Assembly (NCBI GenBank): GCA_025738555.1
Contig: JAOVFP010000004.1
Location: 6,138,001-6,202,000, forward strand
Origin: Cyathus striatus
Lineage: Eukaryota > Basidiomycota > Agaricomycetes > Agaricales > Nidulariaceae
DNA: 64,000 nucleotides
Direction: 5' to 3'
The notes under the pieces were generated by a model. It was not told the DNA's origin. It saw nothing but the letters and a program-made list of their open reading frames with translations, and did no database searches. Numbering within the stretch: the first letter of the stretch is position 1; each line of letters opens with the position of its first letter. Positions 22,119 to 33,620 of the stretch are shown piece by piece. A program made the translations under genes and the position numbers.

Positions 22119-25100
22119 TTATGCATGTGGACTAAAACAGTGTATCCAGTGAGACCCATGACAGAACTTTGTAAGATCTAATCTGCACAAAGTTTTGAGG
22201 CCCATAATAGAAACTGTATCAAAGTCACAAATTGCTATTCTTAAATAGTCAGGAACCCAAAATAGTAAATTCTCATCTTCATCACATATCCACCCATCAG
22301 ACATACATGAAGTATATATTGAAGGGCCTCCAAGTAAAAACAGGGTTTTTAGATGCCCTACACAACAGTACATAAAATTTTCAGAAATGTAAATGTAGCA
22401 GTGAAAAAATTGTATACCAAAAGCCAACTGCAACTTTCTAACATGTCTTTTATAAGAAAATATATTCAGAATAATATTGATATCATAATACAACTGATAT
22501 TTACCTTGATTCAATTGAGTTATAATTTAATAGTTGATGAACTTCAAATGTACCAGCAGCAATAGTTTGACTCTCAACATCCCATATTCTCACAGTTGTA
22601 TCATATGAGCCTGATACAATTTGCTTTCCATCTGGAGAGAACACTACTGATGTAACCCAGTTTGTGTGACCTTCAAATGGGCCAGCAGCAATAGTTTGAC
22701 TCTGAACATCCCATATTCTTACAGTTTTATCCCATGAGCCTGACACCACTTGCTTCCCATTAGGAGAGAATGCTACTGATGTGATGTAATATGTGTGACC
22801 CCTAAATGGACCAGCTGCAATGGTTTGACTCTCAACATCCCATATTCTCACAGTTTTATCATATGAACCTGAAACTACTTGCTTTCCATCTGGAGAGAAT
22901 GCTACTGATGTAACCCAGTTTGTGTGACCTTCAAATAGGCCAGCAGTAATGGTTTGACTCTCAACATCCCATACTCTCACAGTTTTATCACGTGAGCTTG
23001 ACACCACTTGCTTCCCATTAGGAGAGAATGCTACTGATGTGATGTAATCTGTGTGACCCCTAAATGGACCAGCTGCAATGGTTTGACTCTGAACATCCCA
23101 TATTCTTACAGTTTTATCCCATGAGCCTGACACCACTTGCTTTCCATCTGGAGAGAATGCTACTGATGTGACCCAGTCAGTATGGCCTTTAAATGGACCA
23201 GCAGTAATAGTTTGACTCTGAACACCCCATATTCTCACAGTTTTATATGAACCTGACACTACTGTCTTTCCATCAGGAGAAAATGCTACTGATATGACCC
23301 AGTATGTGTGCCCTCCAAATGGACCAGCAGCAATGGTTTGACTCTCAACATCCCATATTCTCACAGTTTTATCATGTGATCCTGATACAACTTGCCTTCC
23401 ATCTGAAGAGAATGCTACTGTTACAACTGGGTCTGTGTGACCTTCGAATGGACATGCAGAAATTGTTTGATTCTCAACATCCCATACTCTCACAGTTTTA
23501 TCATATGAGCCTGATACTACTTTCTTTCCATCTGAAAAGAATGATACTGATGTGACATAGTGTGTATGACCTTCAAATAGACTAACAGAGCTATTTTGAC
23601 TCTGAACATCCCATATTCTCACAGTTTTATCACCTGACCCTGACACCACTTGCTTTCCATCTGGAGAGAATGCTACTGATGTGATGTAGCGTGTGTGACC
23701 TAAAAATAAACTAGCAGAAATAGTTTGATTATCAATATTCCATACTCGCAGAGTTTTATCATATGATCCTGATACAACTTGCTTTCCATCTGGAGAAAAT
23801 GCTGCTGATGTAACACAGTCTGTGTGGCCTTCAAATGGACCAACAGCTATAGTTTGACTCTCAACATCCCATATTCTCACAGTTTTATCATATGAGCCTG
23901 ACACTACTTGCTTTCCATCTGGAGAGAATGCCACTGATCTGACCCAGTCTGTGTGACCCCTAAATGGACCAGCAGCAACAGTTCCACTATTAATATCCCA
24001 TACTCTTATAGTTCTATCATATGAGCCTGATACTACTTGCTTTCCATCTGGAGAGAATGCTACTGATGTGATGCAGTCCATGTGACCTTCAAATAGATCA
24101 GTGGCAATGATTTGACTCTCAGCATTCCATATTCTTATGGTTGTATCATATGAACCTGATGCTACTTGCTTTCCATCAGGAGAGAATGCTACTGATGTAA
24201 CACAGTCTGTGTGACCTTTGACTGGTCCAGCAAAAACTTTTCCAGTAATTGCATTCCATATTCCCACAGTGCCATTAGCAAATCCTACAAGAATTCTCTT
24301 TCCATTGGAAGTTATAGCAACACTATTCACTACTGATGTATAGTGGTGAACTTCACTTCCTTTATATCTCCAATCATGCTCAATGACACCCAACCTTGAA
24401 ATTATATTCTCAAATACCTTTTTATATTGAATGCAAATAACAGATTTTGCAGGAGTAAATGGCAATGCAGAAAGATATATATGTGGTGCACTTGTTGTGA
24501 TTGGAACATAGAAATGGAGAATGAATTGAACAGCATCATCAATAAACTCTGCTACTTCAATACTATTCTATATGTAGAGTTTAGTATGATTATAAATGTA
24601 TGTTTGCATATACTTACAATTTGGCATCTTTTCAATACCTTCAGCAGACCCAATGCTCTTGGTATTTCATCAAGCAAACTCATCACTTCAAGCCAGTTGA
24701 GAAATCTTTGGTATAAAAAATATTTGAATTCTTTTATTCTTTTAGTTCCACATTTATCACTTGTAATATCTATTTCATGAGAAGGCCAATACATGCAACA
24801 GTATTGTAAATAGCTTGGTATGCAGTCCTGAATTTTTTCAGATAAATTTTTGATATCCTGGTTTTTCTTATATGATGTTTCCAAACTGCAGATATTGAAC
24901 TTCAGTTCATTATTTAGAATCTCATATATTTTTGTTACAATTTTTATGGAATAAGTAGCTTTATTTATTTTATAATATTCCATTTTGCATCTTTCCATTA
25001 GAAACTCTACAAATGACAAATGTCTAACAGTGACTTTTCCACTATTGATAGATACCACAGGTAGTAAATATTTTAAAATTACATCAATATCATCATTGAG

Positions 25101-26308
25101 ATCTTCATCTTCATTTTCACCAATAAAATGTTGTATATCATTTTTGTTTATTGGTACTTTTGTAAGTATTATTAACCCTAGAACATCCTGAACCTTTTTC
25201 TTGTCTGTTTCACTAAAGGTTTCAAATGAAGTACTCAGAACTTGTTTGTACAAGTTGTCAATTACTGAATTTGTAGGCCCTTCTTTGTTTTCTAGAATTT
25301 TTTTCAGCTCTCTTCTGGGAGACATTACTTGTTTTGAAGTAATAAATTTAATTACAGTATAGGCCCAAATAAATAATCCAGCAGCCTTATGTGTCATTTG
25401 ATTTAATTCACTATCACTTGGATTCCAGCTCAACCAGGAGTAAGATTCTTCAAATGTTTTTCTTATATAAAGCTTTATGTCATCATTGGTTTCTGACCCT
25501 GTGTTTTCACCAATTTCCAATTCATATTCAGTACACAGTTTAGTGTTTTCCAGCCCCACTGGCATATAACCAGGTCTACCAGTGATTATAAGTTTACATC
25601 TTCTTGAAAATTTAGACCAAGAAACTAATGTGTTTAAGAATATATTTGTGTCGTCAGAATTTTTACATTCATCTAAAGCATCAAAAATAACAACTGGATT
25701 ATGTAGTTGATGCAAATATTCGGAGAAACACATGCAAATAAGATTATCAAAGTGCCATTTAATATCTTGAATTCTGAAATTATTGTCCAGCTTTTTGGCA
25801 ATTCCTTCAGCCACATTGTGGTAACGAGATGCTATAGTAGCAGCTGTGGTGCGCCAAACAGCACATGGATCACTGAGAACTGTGTCATCCCTTTTGAAGA
25901 AATGATAACCACATAATCTTTGTGATTCAGAGAGCCTGGCAACTAAACTGGAAGCAATAGCAGACTTTCCAGACCCAGGATATCCAGTGATCCACATTAT
26001 ATTTGGTGTTGACTCATCTAATCACAGAATAGTCATATATGCATTACAGTGAAGCAGTTAAAATTATATTTACCAAAGTCATAGAGCCACTGATTAATAT
26101 TGTTAAACAAACTCTTTCGTGTTCCTTCCATGCAACGTGGAACATAATGGTCATCATGAGATACTGGCTTTAACAATCCTAACTTGTCATTTAAGCTCCC
26201 AGTGTTTATAATCTGATCTCTTCCAATATTATTAAAATTTCCGCCTTCAATTTGCACATTCTGTGCATTGCTTAACATTTGAGCAGCTGGAGAATTATTC
26301 ATAGCCAT
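22119..26308 (-). CDS. NACHT-WD40 NLR-like receptor, 1321 aa, apparently intact
   Basis: Five exons fit exactly in frame: 26308-26074, 26017-24618, 24567-22505, 22446-22418 and 22357-22119 (3966 nt). Residues 1-78 carry an Asn/Gly-rich motif (NVQIEGGNF, NNIGRDQI). The NACHT domain follows, with Walker A GYPGSGKS at about 90-97 and Walker B VVIFDALDEC near 186. About residues 625-1235 hold 14 WD40 repeats of 43 aa (129 bp), nearly identical to one another; the ninth lacks one residue. The C-terminal module (DGWICDEDENLLFWVP, then KFCHGSHW) closes the protein. Such proteins are fungal NLRs: a ligand on the WD40 propeller is thought to trigger NACHT oligomerisation and a cell-death or incompatibility response. 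The two small 3' exons are the least certain part. Confidence 0.88.
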
Positions 26309-27594
26309 AGTTCAGTTTGGTAGCGGTTGAGGTCTTCAGTGTGCGAGTTGAATGTTAGTTGTCAGTGTGGTGGGAGGAAGAAACGGATTGATGTTAACAG
26401 ATGGTCTTATATACCTGATGTGCTTGTCGTGCCTGGGCAGGCATCATGCAGCAGATGAAGTATATTTATATCAAGCCAATTAAATTTTGTATCAGAATAG
26501 CGTGTACTCAACGCGATCTTCGATTTATCATGAATGTGATCAGAAGACCAACAAGAGCATGTACGCTTTTACCTAGAAGTACAACATGTCAACATCATAT
26601 TTCAAAAATAAAGATGCAATCGTGTTGTATCCACATTCAGATCTGATAGTTAGGGGCTACGACGTGGAAGGTGTCGACTGTGAGAATACCCTTCAATATT
26701 GGGCTGGGGGGGCGCGACGGATACAGAAGCGCTAAATGGGATATGCCGATTTAAATTAGCGGTGGTTGTCAATTCCCGACAAAGTTTTTATGTTTTCAAT
26801 TCATGTACAACAAATATTTTAGTCGTGCATTCGAAAGTTGGAATACAGTCGAAGTTTGGTCGAAGACCTGAAAGAGCGCATACCAGAGTTAGCGATTGTG
26901 TGAACAATTATTCCAGCGTACGGGCACAATTGATAACATGCTGTGCCGCCACCTCGGCGATGGCAGTTACAACAGCCATTCAATTTCTTCATTCTGAACA
27001 GCAATGCTCAATTTAAGCACTTAGAACCCTAATCAACCATCACTTAATGACTTCGAGGCCTTTGAGTCACTTGCGACTTACTTCCCCAGCAGCTTTCGAC
27101 ACTTGAATGACTTCCTCTTCCCCCGTATCATATCAAGTTTCTTGGAGCTCGGAGCGTTAGGCGAGGAGAGAGTAAGCCCGGGGGTATGGTGGGGTGATGG
27201 GCTGCAGATGCGTTAGTTAAGGTTCCAGCTCAGCTGTCAAGTACTGCTGGTTTTGATATCAGTACGTGAACAGACACGAGAATACACTAATACAGGTGAA
27301 ATTTACTTCGTCAAAATATGTTGGAGAGAGAGGCCATTATGCTGAAGTCCTTTGGGATTTATTTCATGGGTTATAAGTATGCTCCATTCAATGGGCTGAG
27401 TACAGTGGCTTTTCTCGAGGCTGTAGACTCGTAGAAGACGCTAAGTCTTGGCAGTGGGAAGAAGTTGGTATTGTGGGCATGGGGAGACTTTTCAGGGAGT
27501 TGGTATATATTGCTGCTCGTGTCACTCGTATGTCAAGAGATGCATACCATTTGGAGCTGCTCATTTTTGCGTTGCGATTGGCATCGTGGGGTCG
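26309..27594. other. Spacer, includes NACHT-WD40 promoter region
   Basis: Only short frames without domains, on both strands. The promoter of the divergent minus-strand NACHT-WD40 gene must lie at its left edge, but I see no clear TATA box. Confidence 0.35.
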
Positions 27595-27596
27595 TA

Positions 27597-28595
27597 AGGT
27601 ATGTATGGTACAGAACCAAATCGATCACATGACTATAGCGTGACATTTCAACAAGATTTGGCAGGGGATTCTACCAAAAAACTAATCACATCTGTACATC
27701 ACACATATCTCAAATTTAATTTGCAGAGTGTTTTTGATATTTACAATATCTGTAACATTGTGCAAACAGATTTGTTTTATTTTTTCTGTACAGAGCGCCA
27801 TTAACTTTTTAAAATTCATAGCCCCTAGCTTTAGAAGTGCAAATATGGAAAGCACGCCAAGCACGGCCGCGTCACATTGCAGCCGCCTCACAACAAACTC
27901 GCATATCATGCTCTTGAGTCGTCACACATACATAACTCCTATATTATTGCATGTATAAACGAAAGAAAGGTCATATTAAGAATATAGGGTGTTATGCTAG
28001 GGTCAAAAAGAGAAGAAATAAACTGAGAATGATGACAATGCAGTGTGCACTGTGCTACTATATGTCTTCATGACATATTGTCTAATAACTCTTGTAGATA
28101 TTGCTCATTATGCTGTTGATCAGGAGTCTAGTACAGATCCAACTACAGCAATAAATGATTGCTTAGATACATATTAAGAGCCTGAGCTTGAACCACTCAG
28201 GTAATATTTCCTTCATTTGGATCTGTACTGCAAACTCAGCTAACCATAGCCACATTTAGTCTTCGTGAAACAGGCCCCAATTACAAAGAGCTTTGTGCAC
28301 TTGCCAGTGGCCACACCTTGATTCGGGGTGGGGCTTTTGACAGTTTTCTAAATCCTTCATCCAATTGCAACATCCACTATATTAAATACATAGAATATTA
28401 ACGTGCATTTATCACGGTAGCTTGTTTCTCTATTATACAGCTACATAAATATGCTACTAACTTGTAGATACCTATTTTTTATCATGACTTTTCATCAATC
28501 CGACTTGAATCCAACAGTTTAAGAGTGCATGGGAACCTGTAAGTCACAAAGGTCACATACCACATGATGAACATGGTTCTGTACTGTACATACCT
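27597..28595. mobile_element. Short TIR element with TA target duplication, copy 1
   Basis: 999 bp. It begins AGGTATGTATGGTACAGAAC and ends with the near-perfect inverse (GTTCTGTACTGTACATACCT). It is flanked on both sides by TA (27595-27596 and 28596-28597), the target of Tc1/mariner-type elements. It is homologous end to end with 53733-54740. Inside, near 27950, a decayed frame starts MYKRKKGHIKN, matching the basic N-terminus of the ORF in copy 2. There is no room for a full DDE transposase. Confidence 0.85.
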
Positions 28596-28627
28596 TAGGT
28601 AGAGTATGTAGATCGAGGAGTGGTGTG

Positions 28628-31600
28628 GGTTGGGTGCGGGTGCCCGACGCGATCATCTTACGTAATTGTATTATTTTGTAAGCTTATCTGCAACGCGTTA
28701 CATAAGTAATGCAAACTCGATTTGGTTCCGGCCGACGCACGCACTCTTTCAACACTCTTCCGACTGGGCCTCTTCCCAACCTCTTCCTTCCTCTGAATCC
28801 CCCTTCCTCTCATCGTACTACTACCTATCCACCTCATCAAAGTCGGTAACAATCCTCGTGTCTCTACGAATACAGAGGCGCCGTACTGAGCTCTCTTCCA
28901 GGACATGGCTAGTAGAAAGTGAAATCATAGGCTACTGCTGCTGCGAAGAAGCGCAGTGCTGGACTCTCCAGAGTCCAATAGCATGGAGAACACGAATGGG
29001 GGGCGAGGTATTAGGTGAGATCACAGCCCTGTATCTTCTCGCCTTGCTGATTTGGTTTGCATTTGTGATAGATCATCGAAACCAATGCCATGCGGCGTAT
29101 CGTCGCATGCTTCGACTTTTGCTTGTCATACCGGCCCAGGCAGAGAAGGCGCAAACGCGGGAAGATGTCGATTAGCGCAAGCGTTCATGGCAGGATAGTA
29201 TAGGAAGGCTTTTAATTAGTACGATAATGACATTGGTGAGTCTTGGTTCCTAGTTCTCTTCGTTGTCGCTGGTGCAGGAGCGTCGCGTAGTCATCTTTGT
29301 GATGAAGGCATGGGGCTTCCCTTGGGCTTTCGAGCGACGTGTGTAGTTCTTACTGGAGGTGGGACATCATTGTCTCAAACGCTTACACGATCTACCTGTT
29401 GCAACTTGGCCGATAGGTGTTGGGGGACAGCCGGCGTCTCAGATGATCATATTCCTGTTGATCGTCGTCACTCGCTGAGCTGGAGGCCGAGACCACGAGT
29501 CGAAAGAGGATGGGGGCTTATGATCTTCCCCATGCGCAATTGAACTAGAGAGGTTCTGGTCTTGTTAGACCAACTTGAGTCATCGTAACGCTGACCCTTT
29601 CATGACCATTACAGCGTATCAGGTCTATGATACAGCTTACACAGCTGGCACACTCCCAGCCTTGTCCCATTTGATTCTTTCTTCCGTTTTTTATGCCCTA
29701 GTTTTCGTGGATCGTTGGTTATGTTCGGGCTAAATTATGACTGGTATCATTCGAGGATGGAGTGGCCAGAGCAGACCTTTCTTTCTTATGTTTTCGGTGG
29801 AGCCTTATAGTTCTCTTTAGATCTGTTGATCATGCTAGGCTCGTGGGCTACAGACTGTTGCAGGAAACTGTCGTTCTCGTATAGGTCAAGCAGCGCCTTG
29901 CGTGCTGCCTTCTCTTCACAGACGAGATGGATATACGTACTTCACCGTGTTCCAAGTTATCGTAGCGGCTGGCGACGTCCTCCTTGAGGTCGTATGAGTG
30001 TCTAGCTATGTAACGCTGGCCATGTGCATCATCCACGCCGCTTTTCGCTCATTGTTCAGAGAGCTATGTCATGGTTGTGGGATCTGTACGATATAGCAGC
30101 CACAGGGTGCTACGCGCTTTACAACGCCTCTTTTCTGTTCAAAACGCCCCGAAGCGCGTTGGTAGGGCTGCATTAAGATGGGTGTTGACCCCACCCATGG
30201 TTGATTTGCAGCGTTCTTGCAGAACTCGTGACGTCCCTGGTTGCGCTATTGCACATTTCCTCCCTCATTGTTGTCGCCGTCGGGATTGGTGTGAATGTTC
30301 AATGGATGTTGTGGCCTTCTCATTCACGTTTCGGTGCTTCAGTGTGTACGATGAAGGGCCTGTGTATAATACAAGTCTTGTTATCGACCCTGTGCGTTTT
30401 GAGCAGGTTTTTTCAAGCTGTTGAACGACTTCAGTCTCCCTCTGTGGTTACACACCCGCCTCGTCGATCGGTCCCTACACTCTACATTTTCTATCTACCG
30501 CCCAGGGCCCTTTCTCTCCCTACATTTTCATTCGTACTTTTCAACCTTGCTAACCCTTTCCCTTTTACAGTACTTAAACCTGAAGGGAATCTCCTTCACG
30601 AGCCACAACGCTGCAGCCCAAATCTCCTTCAAACGTTTCGCTCTGCAAGTCAAAATTGCAAAACCGCTCTCGACCTCTCCCTCTCGAACACGACCACGAA
30701 CACGTTCTCCGGATACCAGCGAAATGCCACCTCGTACCAGACGTGACTTGGACGTTACTACCGCCCCCTCCCCGCCATTCACCAACTCTTCTCCTTGGAG
30801 CCATCTTACGCGCAGGCGACACCAGTGCCGAAGGCTGAATGTGGAATCTCGAGCCGCCTTCCACGCTGCTGCAGGATTGAGTTAGGTATACGGGAATTCG
30901 GGAGGTTCAAACAGAGTTAAAAAGTCAACTTGGAGCTCGCAATGGGGAATTGCGAGGGGCTGGGATAGCTGTTACGTATGTTTCCTCTGCTATATTCAGC
31001 TCGTTGTACTGGCGCTTACTGCTTGCTTGCGTTACCAACGACGGTGCCGTCCCATAGCCTCATCCTGTAACCACGACGTGCAATGTTTCAACCTAGAACA
31101 TGTCCCCGCGTAGCTGGTATACGGGTGGGTGGAAGGTGTCGAGGGGCTGGAGCCTCCTCGGCTACTACGATATTATGTTACTTTGAACCCGCGAATGCAA
31201 AGGCGGGGCAGCTACAGCAGAGGGTGAAGGATCTTATGCCGCCTTTCACGATACTGCTGGAGGACCGAGTAGTTTTCAGGGTCAGCTAGAGCTTGCGGGG
31301 GAATCGACATTTATGTATGTTTCTTTTCAACTTGTGGTAGTGGTACTTACTACATGACTGTTTCCAGAGACGCTCTTTTGGCACCATGATTCCCTGCGGC
31401 CTCGCATGATATGTCTTTGCCGAGGACACGTTTTCACACAGAAGTTGCGAAAGCCAGCTGAAATACGCCGATAGCCTGATGCATGTTCTTCGGACACTTA
31501 CACATTGTGCTCCTTTGAACGTACCTGCAGGGCAGCTAACGCAGAAGGTGAAGAATCTTGAACCGCATTCCCCGATGCTAGAGAAGGAGAGGGTGTAGTA

Positions 31601-31900
31601 CGAGGCATGCGGGGGAGGAGTTTGGGTGGACTGAACTTGCAAGGGGAACCTGGGCAAGTTGTCATGGCTGTTGCGTATGTTTTCGAACTTATATCCACTG
31701 CATATGTGAACATGTTTCCTGCGATACTCTTTCTACAATGGCGTTTCCAGAGTCCATAGGCTTAGCGTGAGCTTTAATTGAATCCTGCTATAGATCTTAC
31801 GTTGATGTCGGTTGTCTCTCAATGTACATGGTCGAACATGAGTAAGTTAATTGAATTAGACGATAATCCATGAGCACTACAATTACCACCAAATGCCATC
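28628..31900. repeat. Duplicated block, copy B (3.3 kb)
   Basis: Collinear partner of 18683-21868. It runs from just right of the TIR element at 27597 to the final 18 nt of the F-box gene ending at 31883. It includes the 77-codon frame at 29310 and the same three tandem ~0.37 kb units near the right end. Diverged inverted matches to these units also occur at about 34140-34300 and 34500-34620. No gene is supported inside it. Confidence 0.85.
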
Positions 31901-33620
31901 GTCCTCGTCATCCGATACGTTACGGATTTTGATTTTTTCGCTCATCACTCTCTCTTCCTCCACTTCTGTGACACACCCCCCTATTTCTGCAACTCTTATA
32001 TCAAAATCAATCTCCATCGATAATTCACTTGCAAGAGCTTTAATCTCGTCCATACAGAGCTTTGTGTCCGGGGAAGTATATTCCTCGTAATATGATTGAG
32101 GAACTTCCATGCTTAGCTTGATATAAGACAAACGAGCGGTCGGTCCCGGGGATGCTTCGAAAGATTCATCGAAGCCACTCGATGAGGACCCTTCGACAGA
32201 TTCATCAAGGCCACTCGATCTACTCTTCAAAACTTCCTCGACGAGGTAGTTTTTAACCAAGGGGGAGAAGCCATTTATGATTTTGATTCGCAGTTCCTTT
32301 AACAAAGGAAGCTTATCTGGACCCCCGTCTCGTGACAAATGTCGCAAGACCTTCGTCGGAGAATCCTCAGCCGGCATTCGCAGAGTTAATTTCTCGACAT
32401 CCGGAATGTCGTTGATAGTGTTAATCATGAATTCATTGGAACAGTTGTCCATGTGAACGTTTTTGCGATTCCGTGCAAACATTCTAAACATACTCGGGAG
32501 ACTGTCAAAGCCGTTGCAATTTCGAACATGGAGGTTTGTGAGACAACGGGCTTGGAGATATGACCAGAAATTAAATCGATCGCCAGAGGAGATTTTCAAG
32601 GTATGTAACCTAGACAACTCTACTCTCGACCCGGTTTCAAATTGTATTTCCTTCAAATCGTTGTCGATCCATACCAGTTCTTCAAGGCAGCGCATGGTCT
32701 TCAATAGAGACAAGACGGTTTTTCCCCCATGAATTTTGCACCTCTTCAACGTGAGCCTTCTAATTGACGTCAACCGTATCTTATTCTCTATAGTAGACTG
32801 CAAATTAATACGGCCTTGGAGATCCAGCCTAAGTTCTTCAAGCTCGGTGGCCTTCGGGAACCAACGGAACGCATCTACGTACGTAGAACGACCTTTAACA
32901 ATCAACTTCCGGAGAGCGGATCCAACTTTAGGGGTTTGAGAAGGCTTTATAGGCTGTATCCAGTGGAGGAAGTCTGTACTGACGGAAAGGCACCAAAACC
33001 GATTTGCATGTTGGTTAATACACTGTATTCCTTGAAGTTGAAGTACGCGGTTGGTGTGGGGATAAAGAGAGACAGATAAGGGAGCCGTTCTTGATAAGTC
33101 GAGACACATTTTGATGCGGTGGGACATCGTCTCCTGTCGAACTTCTTTCTTCCCCACATGGAATTTACTCCACAGCGCCGGGGTGCTTTCGACAATCTTC
33201 CGCCAACGAGCACACACCTGCAGTAGGGCCCAAATCTTCCCAAATCTCGCGCCGATATCAATAGCGTCTCCTCCCATGATGTGAACGAATATCTCTCCAA
33301 GAACGCTGTCAGGCAGCTTGCGTATTGGCGCTAATAGCGAGCGCTGGAGTGCATAGAACTTGCGAATGCGTGGCAATTGTACTTCCATGCTGCGCATGGC
33401 CATTTCACTACACTCGACAGAGTTTTGTATGGTAGATATGTCGGATGGGCCTGGTACGTAGGTGGATCGTACTTTGTCAATAGGGAGAGGTAGGGGCATG
33501 ATCGTCTTCGCTATGAGGTTGCAAAGCGTAGGACTTCGTGAAGTCAGATAAGTACACCCTGCGGGGGTATAAAGATAAATGTGCTCACGATAGGCCATAG
33601 TTTGTGTTAACATCTTCCAT
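31883..33620 (-). CDS. F-box protein with LRR-like C-terminal region (paralogue 1), 560 aa
   Basis: Two exons: 33620-33589 (32 nt, MEDVNTNYGLS) and 33533-31883, with a 55 nt GTGAG..AAG intron. The start at 33620 replaces the longest-ORF start at 33613 because it gives the right splice phase and matches the other two paralogues. The F-box lies at about residues 82-125 (APIRKLPDSVLGEIF), followed by a long region with leucine-rich repeat rhythm (LEELRLDL, RRLTLKRCKI, LPLLKELRIKI). The tail is acidic and ends DDGIWW. F-box proteins bind Skp1 and present substrates to the SCF ubiquitin ligase; the LRR-like part is the presumed substrate surface. The frame is intact. Confidence 0.88.

Noticed and set aside
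27597..28595. Solo LTR
   Set aside because: The ends are inverted, not TG..CA direct repeats, and they are flanked by TA, so a TIR transposon fits better.
19337..30424. Frames conserved between blocks A and B (19337/29310 and 20100/30071)
   Set aside because: Similarity is explained by the recent DNA duplication. Neighbouring non-coding sequence is equally similar and no domain is visible.
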